Shown: piece by piece, positions 1 through 7,738 of the stretch
How positions within the stretch are numbered: position 1 is the first letter of the stretch
Layout of the letters: each line of letters opens with the position of its first letter
Source of the DNA: Alistipes sp.
GTDB taxonomy: Bacteria; Bacteroidota; Bacteroidia; Bacteroidales; Rikenellaceae
DNA length: 64,000 bases
Assembly: GCA_017623115.1 (NCBI GenBank)
Contig: JAGAPT010000022.1
Location: 44,715-108,714 of the forward strand
Direction of reading: 5' to 3'
Position numbers and translations under genes: made by a program
The notes under the pieces: generated by a model
Databases searched by the model: none
The model's input: the letters and a program-made list of their open reading frames with translations, nothing else
Told to the model about the DNA's origin: nothing

Positions 1-177
1 AATCATGATACGCTCGTTCCGATTTTAGAGGAGGCCGTAGCCTATGCCCTCTCGTTCGACCCCTACATGCCCCATCTGGAGGTCAACAAGCGCGTGACGG
101 TCGACCAATTTAACACGAAGATGGATAACTCGAAGTTCGTGACGGGTAAACGCCTCGGTTTCGACTTCGACCTTTAA
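1..177 (+). CDS. C-terminal fragment of an unidentified protein
   Basis: An open frame enters from the left edge and stops at TAA 175-177, giving 58 residues that end in GKRLGFDFDL. Codon use is the same as in neighbouring core genes. I do not recognise the family; no catalytic motif is visible in this tail. The stop lies 24 bp before the start of the next gene, so the two could share a transcript. Confidence 0.6.
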   Translation, partial: NHDTLVPILEEAVAYALSFDPYMPHLEVNKRVTVDQFNTKMDNSKFVTGKRLGFDFDL

Positions 178-201
178 TCAACCCCATACACAGCACACAC
201 C

Positions 202-2331
202 TTGATACGATTACTGCTCTGGGTCGCACTGCTCGTTATCGGCAACGGTGCCTATGCCCAAAACGAATATGCCGAGATTGCCCGCCTGCGTGCCATGAAC
301 GAATCGGTACGCGGCATCCGCTCGATGGCCGATGGCGAGCACTACACCATCCTCAAAGAGGGCGACATCCGTCGTTATCGCTACGACACGGCCTCCGAGG
401 GAGAGAGCCTGCTCCCCGCAGCGGCTCGTGAGCTGACCATCACCGACTATCGCTTCTCGGCCGATGAGCGTCAGATTCTCATCGCCTCGGGTGCCACCAC
501 CATCTACCGCCACTCCTACACGACGACCTACTACCTGGCCGCTGACGGGGTATTGCGCCCCATCATGGCCGATGCCTCGGCTCCGCGCGATGCCCGCTTC
601 ACACCCGATGGCCGCTCGATTATCTACTCCGACCGCAACGACCTCTACTGCTACGACATCGCCTCGCAGAAGAGCCGTCGCCTGACCGAGGATGGTGCCT
701 GGAACGAGGTCATCAACGGCACCACCGACTGGGTCTACGAAGAGGAGTTCGGCCATACATGCGCCTACGCCATCTCGCCCGACAGCCGTGAGGTGAGTTT
801 CCTGCGTTTCGACGAGAGCCGTGTGCCATGCTTTGCCATGATGCGCTACGACGGAGCACTCTACAACGAGCCCTTCACCTTCAAATACCCCAAGGCCGGC
901 GAGCAAAACTCGGTGGTCGAGGTGTGGAGCATCAACCTCGAGACGGGAGCCAAACGGCGTATCGACACCGGCAATGAGACCAACCAATACATCCCGCGTT
1001 TGGGCTACACGCCCGATGGCCGTCTGTGGTACTACCGTATCAATCGTCGCCAAAACTGCTTCGAGATGGTGATCTGTGAAGTCAATGGCGCCCAGCATGT
1101 CGCCTACGAAGAGCGGTCGCAACGCTACGTAGAGCGTGTCGACGAGAAGACCATCACCTTCCTCGATAAAAATCGCTTCATCGTGCGTCAAGAGAGTCAC
1201 ACGGGCTTCATGCACCTCTACCTCTACACCGTGCGTGGTGGCCTGCAAGGACCCATCACACGCGGTCAATGGGAGGTGACCGACCTTGTCGGTACGGACG
1301 GCAAGCGGGTGTGGTATCTCTCGACCGAGACCTCGCCTCTGCGTCGCCACCTCTATTCGGTACGCCTCGATGGCAAAGATAAGCAGCAACTCACCTCCGA
1401 CGAGGGGTTCTACACCATTGCCCCGAGCGTCGGCATGAAGTATTACATCTCGACCTACTCCTCGGCTACCACCCCCAACCGTGTGGAGATTGCCACGGGC
1501 GAGGGTGCGAAGGTGCGCACCTTGTGCGACAGCCGAGCCCTGCGTGAGGAGTTGCAATACACCCAACGCCCCACCAAGGAGTTCTTCACCTTCCGCACCG
1601 AGCGTGGCGATGAGCTCCATGCCTACCTCGTCAAGCCAACGCACTTCGATCCCACGAAACGCTACCCCGTCTTGCTGACCCAATATTCGGGCCCCGGCTC
1701 ACAAAGCGTGCAGGATCGCTGGTCGATGGATTGGGAGGATGCCCTGGCCGAGAAGGGCTATATCGTCGCCTGCACCGATGGCCGAGGCACCGGTTTTCGG
1801 GGTGAGCAGTTCAAAAAGCAGACCTACGGCCGTCTGGGCGCATTGGAGGTCGAAGACCAGCTCTCGTTTGCCCGCTATTTGGCCGAGCAGTCCTATGTCG
1901 ATGCCGACCGCATCGGTATCTACGGCTGGTCGTATGGCGGTTTCATGGCCTTGGGCTGCGCCCTGAAAGGATTGGGACTCTTCAAGATGGCCATTGCCGT
2001 TGCACCGGTTACCTCGTGGCGTTATTACGACACGATTTACACCGAGATTTACAACAACCTGCCCCAATACAACGCTGCGGGCTATGACGAAAACTCGCCC
2101 ATCCACTTCGCCCGCATGTTGGATGATAAGCGGACACGCCTCCTGATGATTCATGGCACGGCCGACGACAATGTCCACCTGCAAAACACCATCGAGATGG
2201 CTCGCGCACTGAATCGTGCCGGCAAGCAGTACGACATGATGATTTATCCCGACCAGAATCACTCGATGCGTCCCGATGACATGGCGCATATTCGCCAAAA
2301 GATGATCTCCTATACACTCGAGCATCTGTAA
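202..2331 (+). CDS. Dipeptidyl peptidase IV, exported (S9B)
   Basis: Serine peptidase that removes Xaa-Pro/Ala dipeptides from peptide N-termini, acting in the periplasm or at the outer membrane. The 709 residues begin with a signal peptide (about 1-19, cleaved after GNGAYA). An eight-bladed propeller follows, with the substrate-anchoring double-Glu motif YEEEFGH, then an alpha/beta-hydrolase domain from about residue 490. The triad is visible as Ser577 in GWSYGG, Asp in GTADDN (about 655) and His687 in DQNHSM. Length is normal for the bacterial family. The start is a TTG at 202, chosen because it begins the signal peptide directly and I see no ATG that would serve better. A strong hairpin terminator follows. 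In gut Bacteroidota such enzymes support peptide use and have been linked to turnover of incretin-like host peptides; that role here is inference. Confidence 0.93.
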   Translation: MIRLLLWVALLVIGNGAYAQNEYAEIARLRAMNESVRGIRSMADGEHYTILKEGDIRRYRYDTASEGESLLPAAARELTITDYRFSADERQILIASGATTIYRHSYTTTYYLAADGVLRPIMADASAPRDARFTPDGRSIIYSDRNDLYCYDIASQKSRRLTEDGAWNEVINGTTDWVYEEEFGHTCAYAISPDSREVSFLRFDESRVPCFAMMRYDGALYNEPFTFKYPKAGEQNSVVEVWSINLETGAKRRIDTGNETNQYIPRLGYTPDGRLWYYRINRRQNCFEMVICEVNGAQHVAYEERSQRYVERVDEKTITFLDKNRFIVRQESHTGFMHLYLYTVRGGLQGPITRGQWEVTDLVGTDGKRVWYLSTETSPLRRHLYSVRLDGKDKQQLTSDEGFYTIAPSVGMKYYISTYSSATTPNRVEIATGEGAKVRTLCDSRALREELQYTQRPTKEFFTFRTERGDELHAYLVKPTHFDPTKRYPVLLTQYSGPGSQSVQDRWSMDWEDALAEKGYIVACTDGRGTGFRGEQFKKQTYGRLGALEVEDQLSFARYLAEQSYVDADRIGIYGWSYGGFMALGCALKGLGLFKMAIAVAPVTSWRYYDTIYTEIYNNLPQYNAAGYDENSPIHFARMLDDKRTRLLMIHGTADDNVHLQNTIEMARALNRAGKQYDMMIYPDQNHSMRPDDMAHIRQKMISYTLEHL

Positions 2332-2353
2332 CGAGTCCATGCCGAGCATGCAA

Positions 2354-2396
2354 AGAGGGTACCCCACCATGTTTATCGGGGTACCCTCTCTGTTTA
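2354..2396. terminator. Bidirectional terminator between DPP IV and superoxide dismutase
   Basis: A perfect 12-bp stem (2354-2365 with 2378-2389) with a 12-nt loop sits between two converging genes and is followed by a T-rich stretch on the plus strand. It probably stops DPP IV transcription and may also serve the minus-strand SOD gene. Confidence 0.75.
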
Positions 2397-3050
2397 TTTG
2401 CGGATGCGCTTATAGCGTCGCTCCACCTTTTTCCAATCAATCAGATTCCACGCGGCAGCCACGGCATCGGCTCGTCGATTGCGATAATCGATGTAGTAGG
2501 CATGCTCCCACACATCCATACAGAGCAAGGGGCTGAGGCCGTGCCGAATCGGTGTGCCGGCATTGCGGGTCGAGAGGAGCGAGAGCTTTCCCGTTGCATC
2601 CTCCACGAGCCACACCCACCCCGAGCCAAAGAGGGCCGTTGCAGCCTTCGTCAATTCGCTTTTCAACCCCTCGACCGAGCCAAAGGCCTCATTGATGGCG
2701 TCGAGCAGCGGACCCGTAGGAGCCGAAGTTGCCCCGGGTGCAAATTGCTCGAAGTAGAACTCGTGGTTCCACGCCTGTGCCGCCTGGTTGAAAATGGAGC
2801 CGTCGGAGGTCAGCACAATCTCCTCGAGCGACTGCCCGGCATAGGGGGTGTCGGCAATCAGTTCGTTGAGTTTGGCCACATACCCCGCATAGTGTTTGTC
2901 GTGATGAAAACGCATCGTCTCCTCGGAGATGGCAGGTGCCAGGGCGTCGTAGGCATAGGGGAGCGCCTTGACCTCGATGGCGGTCGTGGTGGCGTTGGTT
3001 GTAGTGGTCATCATAAGCGCAAGCAATAAACAAAGAAAAAACATAACCAT
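2394..3050 (-). CDS. Fe/Mn superoxide dismutase with N-terminal export signal
   Basis: Dismutates superoxide to hydrogen peroxide and oxygen. All four metal ligands of the Fe/Mn family are in context: His in RFHHDKHY, His in WNHEFYF, and Asp and His in MDVWEHAYY. Unlike the usual cytosolic enzyme, the ATG chosen here (3048-3050) gives a hydrophobic N-terminus, MVMFFLCLLLALMM, then a Thr-rich stretch. This looks like a signal peptide or membrane anchor and points to a periplasmic enzyme. The frame stays open further upstream to 3131, but that extension overlaps the nhaD promoter and is unlikely to be translated. The final length is 218 residues. Metal specificity cannot be settled by eye. Confidence 0.9.
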   Translation of the reverse strand: MVMFFLCLLLALMMTTTTNATTTAIEVKALPYAYDALAPAISEETMRFHHDKHYAGYVAKLNELIADTPYAGQSLEEIVLTSDGSIFNQAAQAWNHEFYFEQFAPGATSAPTGPLLDAINEAFGSVEGLKSELTKAATALFGSGWVWLVEDATGKLSLLSTRNAGTPIRHGLSPLLCMDVWEHAYYIDYRNRRADAVAAAWNLIDWKKVERRYKRIRK

Positions 3051-3094
3051 GCAGAACAATTTCGATATATCCCTCACAAAATCGATGCCGAAAG

Positions 3095-3124
3095 TTGGTG
3101 TTTCTGTTTTTTTTGCTATCTTTG
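3095..3124 (+). promoter_or_regulatory. Bacteroidota-type promoter of nhaD
   Basis: A -7 box TATCTTTG at 3117-3124 is preceded at the expected distance by a TTG-type -33 element near 3095. The NhaD ATG is 28 nt downstream of the box. Confidence 0.75.
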
Positions 3125-3151
3125 GCAACATGAATTAATTCCTTGCAGCTT

Positions 3152-4525
3152 ATGTTTTTCTACTACCTGATGCCGATTATCTTCCTACTGGGGATTTTGG
3201 CCATTGCCTTCGAGGATGTCATCAAGGTCAATAAAGCCGCTACGGCTATCGGCATGCTGCTCCTTCTGTGGGTCATCTTCCTGCTCAATGCCGAAGAGTT
3301 CTTCATTGCCAATCCACCCAAACATATCCAAGAGTTCCTGGCGATGTTCCCCTCCCTGCAGGAGATGTCTACGCTGGAGTTGGCCTACGAATTCATCGAG
3401 CTGAAACTCATCCACGGCTTGGGAGACGTGGCCACCACCCTCTTCTTCGTGCTGGGCTCGATGGCCATCATCGACATCGTCGACTCGCATGGCGGATTTG
3501 GGGTCATCGCGCAGGCCATCACGACACGTGCTCCGCAGAAGATGCTGTGGGTGCTCGCCTTCACGACCTTCTTCATGTCGATTCTGCTGGGTAACCTCGC
3601 CACCGTGATCGTGATGATTGCCATTGCCCGCAAACTCATCCCCGAGCGTACTCATCGTCTGATTTTCAGTTCGATGATTATCATTGCAGCCAATGCCGGC
3701 GGCTCATGCTCGCCCATTGGCGATGTCACCACGCTGCTGCTCTGGACCGGTGGCAACATCTCGGCCGTGCATCAGATTGGCACGCTCTTCCTCCCCTCGA
3801 TGGTCATGATGCTCGTACCGCTGACCATTACGACCTGGCTGCTCCCGAAAGGTATCCTCCTGCAGCCAACGCAGGTCGCCACGACCGAGGAGCGTAACAT
3901 CAGCCCCCGGATGCGCAAAACGGTACTGTGGGTAGGTCTCTGCTCGCTGGCATTGGTACCGGTCTTGCAGACCTTGATTCAGTTGCCCCCCTTCATGACC
4001 GTGCTGCTGGGCTTGGTGGTGCTGTGGTTCATCACCGACCGTCGTTATGCCGAAGCGGAGGATGAGTCGCTGCAGGAGCTGCGCGTACACCGTGTCTTTG
4101 CCCGTGTCGATATCAGCACCGTCTTCTTCTTCCTCGGCATCCTGATGTCGGTGCAGGCACTCATCGTCACCGGCCAACTGGAGATTATGGCGAATTTCCT
4201 CAGCGAGACCTTCGCCCAAAACAATACCATCGCCTTCATTCTGGGTATCTGCTCCTCGTTCCTGGATAACGTAGCCCTGGTATCGGCTACGATGGGTATG
4301 TATCCCATTGAGGCTGTTGGCGAGTTTGCTGTTAATAGTTCATTCTGGACCTTCTTGGCCTACTGCGCCGTTACGGGAGGCAGCCTCTTGATTATCGGCT
4401 CGGCAGCCGGCGTTACGGTGATGGGCATGGAGAAGATTTCGTTCGGTTACTACCTGAAACGCTTCACCCTGCCGATTCTGCTGGGCTACCTGGCCGGTGC
4501 CGGTGTCTACCTGCTGATTGCGTAG
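3152..4525 (+). CDS. nhaD: NhaD-type Na+/H+ antiporter
   Basis: Inner-membrane sodium/proton antiporter of the ion-transporter superfamily, used for sodium extrusion and pH homeostasis. The 457 residues form about a dozen hydrophobic helices. Characteristic NhaD segments are visible: the helix-breaking GNLATV, SCSPIGDVTT in the first half, and SSFLDNVALVSA in the second half, the paired half-helix motifs of the fold. The ATG at 3152 is preferred over an in-frame TTG nine bases upstream because MFFYYLMPIIFLLG begins the first helix cleanly. It is monocistronic, with its own promoter and a following terminator. Confidence 0.92.
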   Translation: MFFYYLMPIIFLLGILAIAFEDVIKVNKAATAIGMLLLLWVIFLLNAEEFFIANPPKHIQEFLAMFPSLQEMSTLELAYEFIELKLIHGLGDVATTLFFVLGSMAIIDIVDSHGGFGVIAQAITTRAPQKMLWVLAFTTFFMSILLGNLATVIVMIAIARKLIPERTHRLIFSSMIIIAANAGGSCSPIGDVTTLLLWTGGNISAVHQIGTLFLPSMVMMLVPLTITTWLLPKGILLQPTQVATTEERNISPRMRKTVLWVGLCSLALVPVLQTLIQLPPFMTVLLGLVVLWFITDRRYAEAEDESLQELRVHRVFARVDISTVFFFLGILMSVQALIVTGQLEIMANFLSETFAQNNTIAFILGICSSFLDNVALVSATMGMYPIEAVGEFAVNSSFWTFLAYCAVTGGSLLIIGSAAGVTVMGMEKISFGYYLKRFTLPILLGYLAGAGVYLLIA

Positions 4526-4552
4526 CCGACACCTTATTCCTATAACAAAACG

Positions 4553-4583
4553 AGGATGACCCTTTCGGGGGTCATCCTTTTTT
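4553..4583 (+). terminator. Rho-independent terminator of nhaD
   Basis: A 10-bp stem (4553-4562 with 4569-4578) with a 6-nt loop is followed by a run of six T, 28 bp after the nhaD stop. Confidence 0.88.
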
Positions 4584-4655
4584 GAGAGCCGAACCCTCCA
4601 AACCTCCCTTTGATAAGGGGGAGGACTTCGGGGGTCCCGAGCTCTACCACCGTAT

Positions 4656-4694
4656 AAACAAAAAACAAGCGACAACCGGTTGGTTATCGCTTGT
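4656..4694 (-). terminator. Old tRNA-Thr terminator, now orphaned at the island's left edge
   Basis: A 13-bp stem with one G-U pair (4665-4677 with 4682-4694) and a T-run on the minus strand lies directly beyond the left copy of the tRNA 3' half. This is where the terminator of tRNA-Thr would have been before the island inserted. Confidence 0.7.
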
Positions 4695-4747
4695 TTTTGA
4701 GCCGAAACCGAGATTTGAACTCGGGACCCCTTCATTACGAGTGAAGT
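4694..4747 (-). repeat. Left attachment-site repeat: 3' half of tRNA-Thr(CGT)
   Basis: These 54 bp are identical to 20626-20679, the 3' part of the complete tRNA-Thr gene including the anticodon arm, T arm and acceptor 3' strand. The match ends abruptly at 4747/20679. Only the 3' half is present here, so this copy is not a working tRNA gene. It is the outer boundary of the inserted element. Confidence 0.93.
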
Positions 4748-4946
4748 TGAGCTTCATCCGTAATTACTTAAAAATCGAAAGGTTACAATTAAAAATCGGC
4801 TATCTTTTTTCCGTTGGTACAACATTAGGTCCAACAAACATTCCACACATCTGCTTACTAGTGAAACAATAGGTTAACAAATCCACCGAACGATTATTCG
4901 ATGGCTGAATAAAAGTTGGAGGTTTTGGGAATGAATTTTCGTCATG
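4748..4946. other. Left attachment arm of the island, no gene seen
   Basis: About 200 AT-rich bases between the left repeat and the first hairpin. It holds the integrase arm-like repeat at 4816-4836. I find no convincing coding frame, although a very small gene cannot be excluded. Confidence 0.5.
4816..4836 (+). repeat. Putative integrase arm-type site, left end
   Basis: GGTACAACATTAGGTCCAAC followed by A matches 20521-20541 at 19 of 21 positions in the same orientation. It contains two copies of a GGTnCAAC octamer spaced 12 bp apart. It lies 69 bp inside the left repeat, where arm-type integrase sites are expected. Function is inferred from position and repetition. Confidence 0.5.
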
Positions 4947-5000
4947 GACAGACTTTCCCCAAAGGGCTTTGATAAGGCCCTTGGGGAAAGTTTGTCTTTT
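4947..5000 (+). terminator. Long hairpin at the island's left end
   Basis: A nearly 20-bp imperfect stem (4947-4967 with 4976-4996) is followed by TTTT on the plus strand. It closely resembles, in inverted orientation, the hairpin at 19212-19267 that follows the integrase. It may block transcription entering the island from the left flank. Confidence 0.7.
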
Positions 5001-5001
5001 T

Positions 5002-5880
5002 CTAATAACTCCATTTTTCAGAGTCGAAGGTGTTCTTATGCGTCGTAAACGATCGACGAACAGAACCATAAGGACTGCGGATCTCTACGGCTATCGAATC
5101 GGAGGGGAAAACCTCTTCCCAATGCACATAACGGTCTTTCCAATAGTTCCCATTCTCATATTTATAGACCTCCCAGCCACCGCTCATCGCACCTCCCTCC
5201 GCATAGCAATAAATCTCCTTACGCTTGGGGGTTACCATAAACATATATGGCTCGATTGCTTCAAAAATCCTATTTTTGGCACGAAAGAGGGCTGTTGCTC
5301 GCATCGGTTTACCTGTATTGAAGGTGTAAATTTCCGTGTAGGCTGGCAAATCTCGCTGACTGCCTCCAAACGGGGAAACATCCGTAATCAACTCCTCAAC
5401 TCCATCAAAATCGATATCCGCAAAAAAGAACAGATCGTTGGGAGCACTTAAGACGCCCTGCTCATATCTTTCCATGTAGGTGCGCTTCTCTTGTTTTTGA
5501 TCGGATGCAATCAAATAAGTACACCCTCCGCTCACCATGAAATCGTATCCATTGCCTTTGAAATGCAACACAACATCCACATAGCCTTCCAAAAAATTAT
5601 TCGGCACAGCCCAACCTCGTACCTCATAACCTCGGATTGGCTTTGTGTAGCGAATTAGGATAGCATCACCTGTCGCAATCTTTTGCAACAACAACGAATC
5701 AATCGGCGGAAGCGGCTCGAGGGTTAATGACTGAGGTTGCCCCTCTTGCAATATATGCTCCTGTTCGTCAGATTTGGCTATCTGTTCCTTCTCGATAAAA
5801 GATTCTTGTGTTGTTGGATTAGTGCCCCAACATGCCACCGAAAACAGTAGAATAAGAGACGGAAATAGGATGCGTTTCAT
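5002..5880 (-). CDS. Island lipoprotein with DxDFDG motif, paralogue A
   Basis: A 292-residue predicted lipoprotein whose signal ends in a lipobox-like LFSVAC (Cys17). It belongs to a three-member family in this island. Shared features are a GY motif (YTKPIRGYEV) and an FFF-x-D-x-DFDG-xx-EL segment (FFADIDFDGVEELI) that resembles the calcium-loop of periplasmic XAC2610/FG-GAP-like proteins. The C-terminus FDSEKWSY is echoed by the remnant at 6178-6300, which shows duplication. It is the last gene of the island. Function is unknown; a periplasmic inhibitor or immunity role is a hypothesis based only on the motif and the tandem paralogues. Confidence 0.75.
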   Translation of the reverse strand: MKRILFPSLILLFSVACWGTNPTTQESFIEKEQIAKSDEQEHILQEGQPQSLTLEPLPPIDSLLLQKIATGDAILIRYTKPIRGYEVRGWAVPNNFLEGYVDVVLHFKGNGYDFMVSGGCTYLIASDQKQEKRTYMERYEQGVLSAPNDLFFFADIDFDGVEELITDVSPFGGSQRDLPAYTEIYTFNTGKPMRATALFRAKNRIFEAIEPYMFMVTPKRKEIYCYAEGGAMSGGWEVYKYENGNYWKDRYVHWEEVFPSDSIAVEIRSPYGSVRRSFTTHKNTFDSEKWSY

Positions 5881-5889
5881 GGTCGAGGT

Positions 5890-6173
5890 TTAATTGATAG
5901 TTTTGTGATGTTCGTTTGCGCAATCGGGAATCTTAAATGAATGCTTATCATGGCAGAGAATCCAGGCAATGAATGCATCTAAATCATCCGTATCAACCTC
6001 GCAATAGTTTCGATGCGTCTCACCTTGTATGCTGCCATAAGCCCATTTGCCATTATTAGAGCATTCCAATGTATAGTAAACGAAGGCCTTCTCTGTGGTA
6101 TTCACCAGTAAGGCTCCATATTTCGCCTCGGGAACAGCCTGAGGCTCGGGGAAGCGATAGATGTAAAGTTTGT
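5890..6173 (-). pseudogene. C-terminal remnant of the 429-aa zinc-cluster membrane protein gene
   Basis: This stretch, read on the minus strand, encodes about 94 residues from DKLYIYRFPEPQ to HHKTIN, closely matching the C-terminus of the protein at 8548-9837 (KLYIYRFPEPQ, GEVHRNYAEVDTDDLD). DNA identity is also high: 6105-6172 and 8763-8830 are almost the same. The match stops at about 6173, where unrelated sequence with an in-frame stop begins, so the remaining three quarters of the gene are gone. A short protein starting at 6105 could still be made, but a working function is unlikely. Confidence 0.8.
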
Positions 6174-6177
6174 CTTC

Positions 6178-6300
6178 TTAATATGTCCAACGCTCTTTGT
6201 CGAAAGTCTTTTTATCCGTGACGAAGGATCTACGAGGCAGGTTTTGCGGATCCCTACTGTAATCGGATCTACTGGAATTTCAGCAACACACAAAGGCGTA
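6178..6300 (-). pseudogene. 3' remnant of a fourth lipoprotein paralogue, frameshifted
   Basis: Read on the minus strand, the last codons give PRRSFVTDKKTFDKERWTY then TAA, clearly homologous to the end of the 292-aa lipoprotein (VRRSFTTHKNTFDSEKWSY). Further upstream the similarity (VAEIPVDPITV against IAVEIRSPYGSV) continues only in another frame, so there is a frameshift. No upstream portion survives beyond about 6300. It is joined directly to the remnant at 5890-6173. Confidence 0.75.
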
Positions 6301-6374
6301 TTTTACCACAATAAATGAATATCGCAACATATAGAAGAGACAATAACTTCTTCAGACTTTACCCTCATCGGTTG

Positions 6375-7217
6375 TTACTGTGTAATTCGTCTTGTACCTA
6401 TCAATTCCAACGGACGATAGGTATAAATCGTGTCCTCCTCACGTCGCTCGATTTTTCGCAATTCATACTCTTGGTCATCATTGGGTCGTTGGTAATATTC
6501 TTTAGTCCAATAAAAAGCACCGCTATGCGTATGAATGATAATTTGATCCTTCGTGATATCCGTTGAATCGTCGATGTGGCTATAGGGCCGTTCATGAGTA
6601 ATTTGGCCTAATCCGTTCTGAATGCAGGCACCATCATATTCCATTTTATAGAACTGATAGGCATGTTGGGCCTTTTGCCCTTCATGCCACATAGTTAACA
6701 CCAATTTCTCGTTACCATCCACAAAGAAAAAGGGAACATCGGCACGCAGATAACTCGTGCTCGCGGTCGTGTGATAGGTCACTTCATAGACCTTGTCGTA
6801 GTTGAATGAAAAATGCTCGCTTTTGCTGTTCCCTTGCTCGCCTTGTAGGAAGAAATGGCTATGTACCATCGAAAAAGCAACATCTTCCTTTTTGAAATAT
6901 AGGATAGCCTTGCCGATTATCTTTCCTTGATACCCCACATATTCGGGATGCCATAGTGCACTCACCCGATAACCATGAATGGGGTTACGGTAGCGAACGT
7001 GAACCAAGCCATTAAATGAGTCGGCATAGATGTTTCGCAAGGAGTCGATGGCGCGAAAATGGATTTGCTCTAACGAATCTGCACGATAGCTAGCTTGCGC
7101 ATAATTGATCGTTAAGGAGTCGAGTTGCCTACGAAGTTGCTCAATCTGTTTATTCTTGCTGCCTCCACATCCCACCAAAATGAGCAAGAGCAGAAGCGAA
7201 AATAGAATGCGTTTCAT
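6375..7217 (-). CDS. Island lipoprotein, paralogue B with degenerate metal loop
   Basis: A 280-residue predicted lipoprotein: hydrophobic signal and lipobox LILVGC (Cys17), then a short coiled coil rich in Gln, Leu and Asp (about 22-60). The family's GY motif is present (YRNPIHGYRV). The acidic loop is shortened to PFFFVDGNEKLVL, so if that loop binds a metal in the relatives it has probably lost the ability here. It ends 157 bp from the preceding remnant and starts 10 bp after the ADP-ribosylglycohydrolase remnant. Function is not known. Confidence 0.72.
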   Translation of the reverse strand: MKRILFSLLLLLILVGCGGSKNKQIEQLRRQLDSLTINYAQASYRADSLEQIHFRAIDSLRNIYADSFNGLVHVRYRNPIHGYRVSALWHPEYVGYQGKIIGKAILYFKKEDVAFSMVHSHFFLQGEQGNSKSEHFSFNYDKVYEVTYHTTASTSYLRADVPFFFVDGNEKLVLTMWHEGQKAQHAYQFYKMEYDGACIQNGLGQITHERPYSHIDDSTDITKDQIIIHTHSGAFYWTKEYYQRPNDDQEYELRKIERREEDTIYTYRPLELIGTRRITQ

Positions 7218-7227
7218 GACTGATATT

Positions 7228-7712
7228 TTATTTGCAAAAATTCTTCAAATCCCTGCCATCGAAGCGGTTGATGACGGCAAGCATATCTTCAGGGAGGTAG
7301 CCTACTGCTTTTTCAATCATCCAGTCGGGTATGCCATAGTAGGCGGCAGCGATACCTCCCGTCATACAGGCATTTGTGTCGCTGTCGCCACCCAACGAGA
7401 TTGCCAAGCGGATTGCAGACTCGTAGTCGGTGCTCTCCAAGAAGGCAATAATCGCCTCGGGGCAAGAGCCTTGACAAGTTTCGTCAAACTCATATGCGGG
7501 ACGTATATCATCGCAAGTGCGCTGCAAGTCATAGCCAAAATTTGCTCTATATATCGGCGAATATCCTCTTTGCGAGTATGCTGGCGAGCGAGGAAGATTG
7601 CGGAAGCAATTGCTTGCGCACCCTTTATCCCTTCGGGATGGTTATGTGATACCTCTGCTGACTGCTTGGCCGTTTTCTTACCGCCAAAAAGTTTTGATAT
7701 AAAGTTTCTCAT
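7228..7712 (-). pseudogene. ADP-ribosylglycohydrolase (DraG/ARH family) remnant, truncated and frameshifted
   Basis: Two frames together encode the C-terminal half of a DraG-type hydrolase, which removes ADP-ribose from modified proteins or related substrates. The first frame, from ATG 7712, carries SHNHPEGIKGAQA and runs to YIEQ; the second carries LQRTCDDIRPAYEFDETCQGS and the metal-binding GGDSDTNA motif. Adding one A in the CAAATTTT run near 7543 would join them as EQNFGYDLQRTC. The N-terminal half with the first metal site is missing, replaced by about 20 unrelated residues (MRNFISKLFGGKK). It is thus doubly damaged and probably inactive. Confidence 0.85.
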
Positions 7713-7738
7713 TGTTTCAATCCCTTCATAGAGAGTTC

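Noticed and set aside
4584-4650. Possible extragenic repeat or tRNA-like fragment (CCTCCCTTTGATAAGGGGGAGG and TCCCGAGCTCTACCACC)
   Set aside because: A small palindrome and a weak tRNA resemblance are visible, but no second copy exists in the window and it does not fold as a tRNA.
6315-6566. Small plus-strand frame over the end of lipoprotein B
   Set aside because: Overlaps a supported gene antisense and lacks features.
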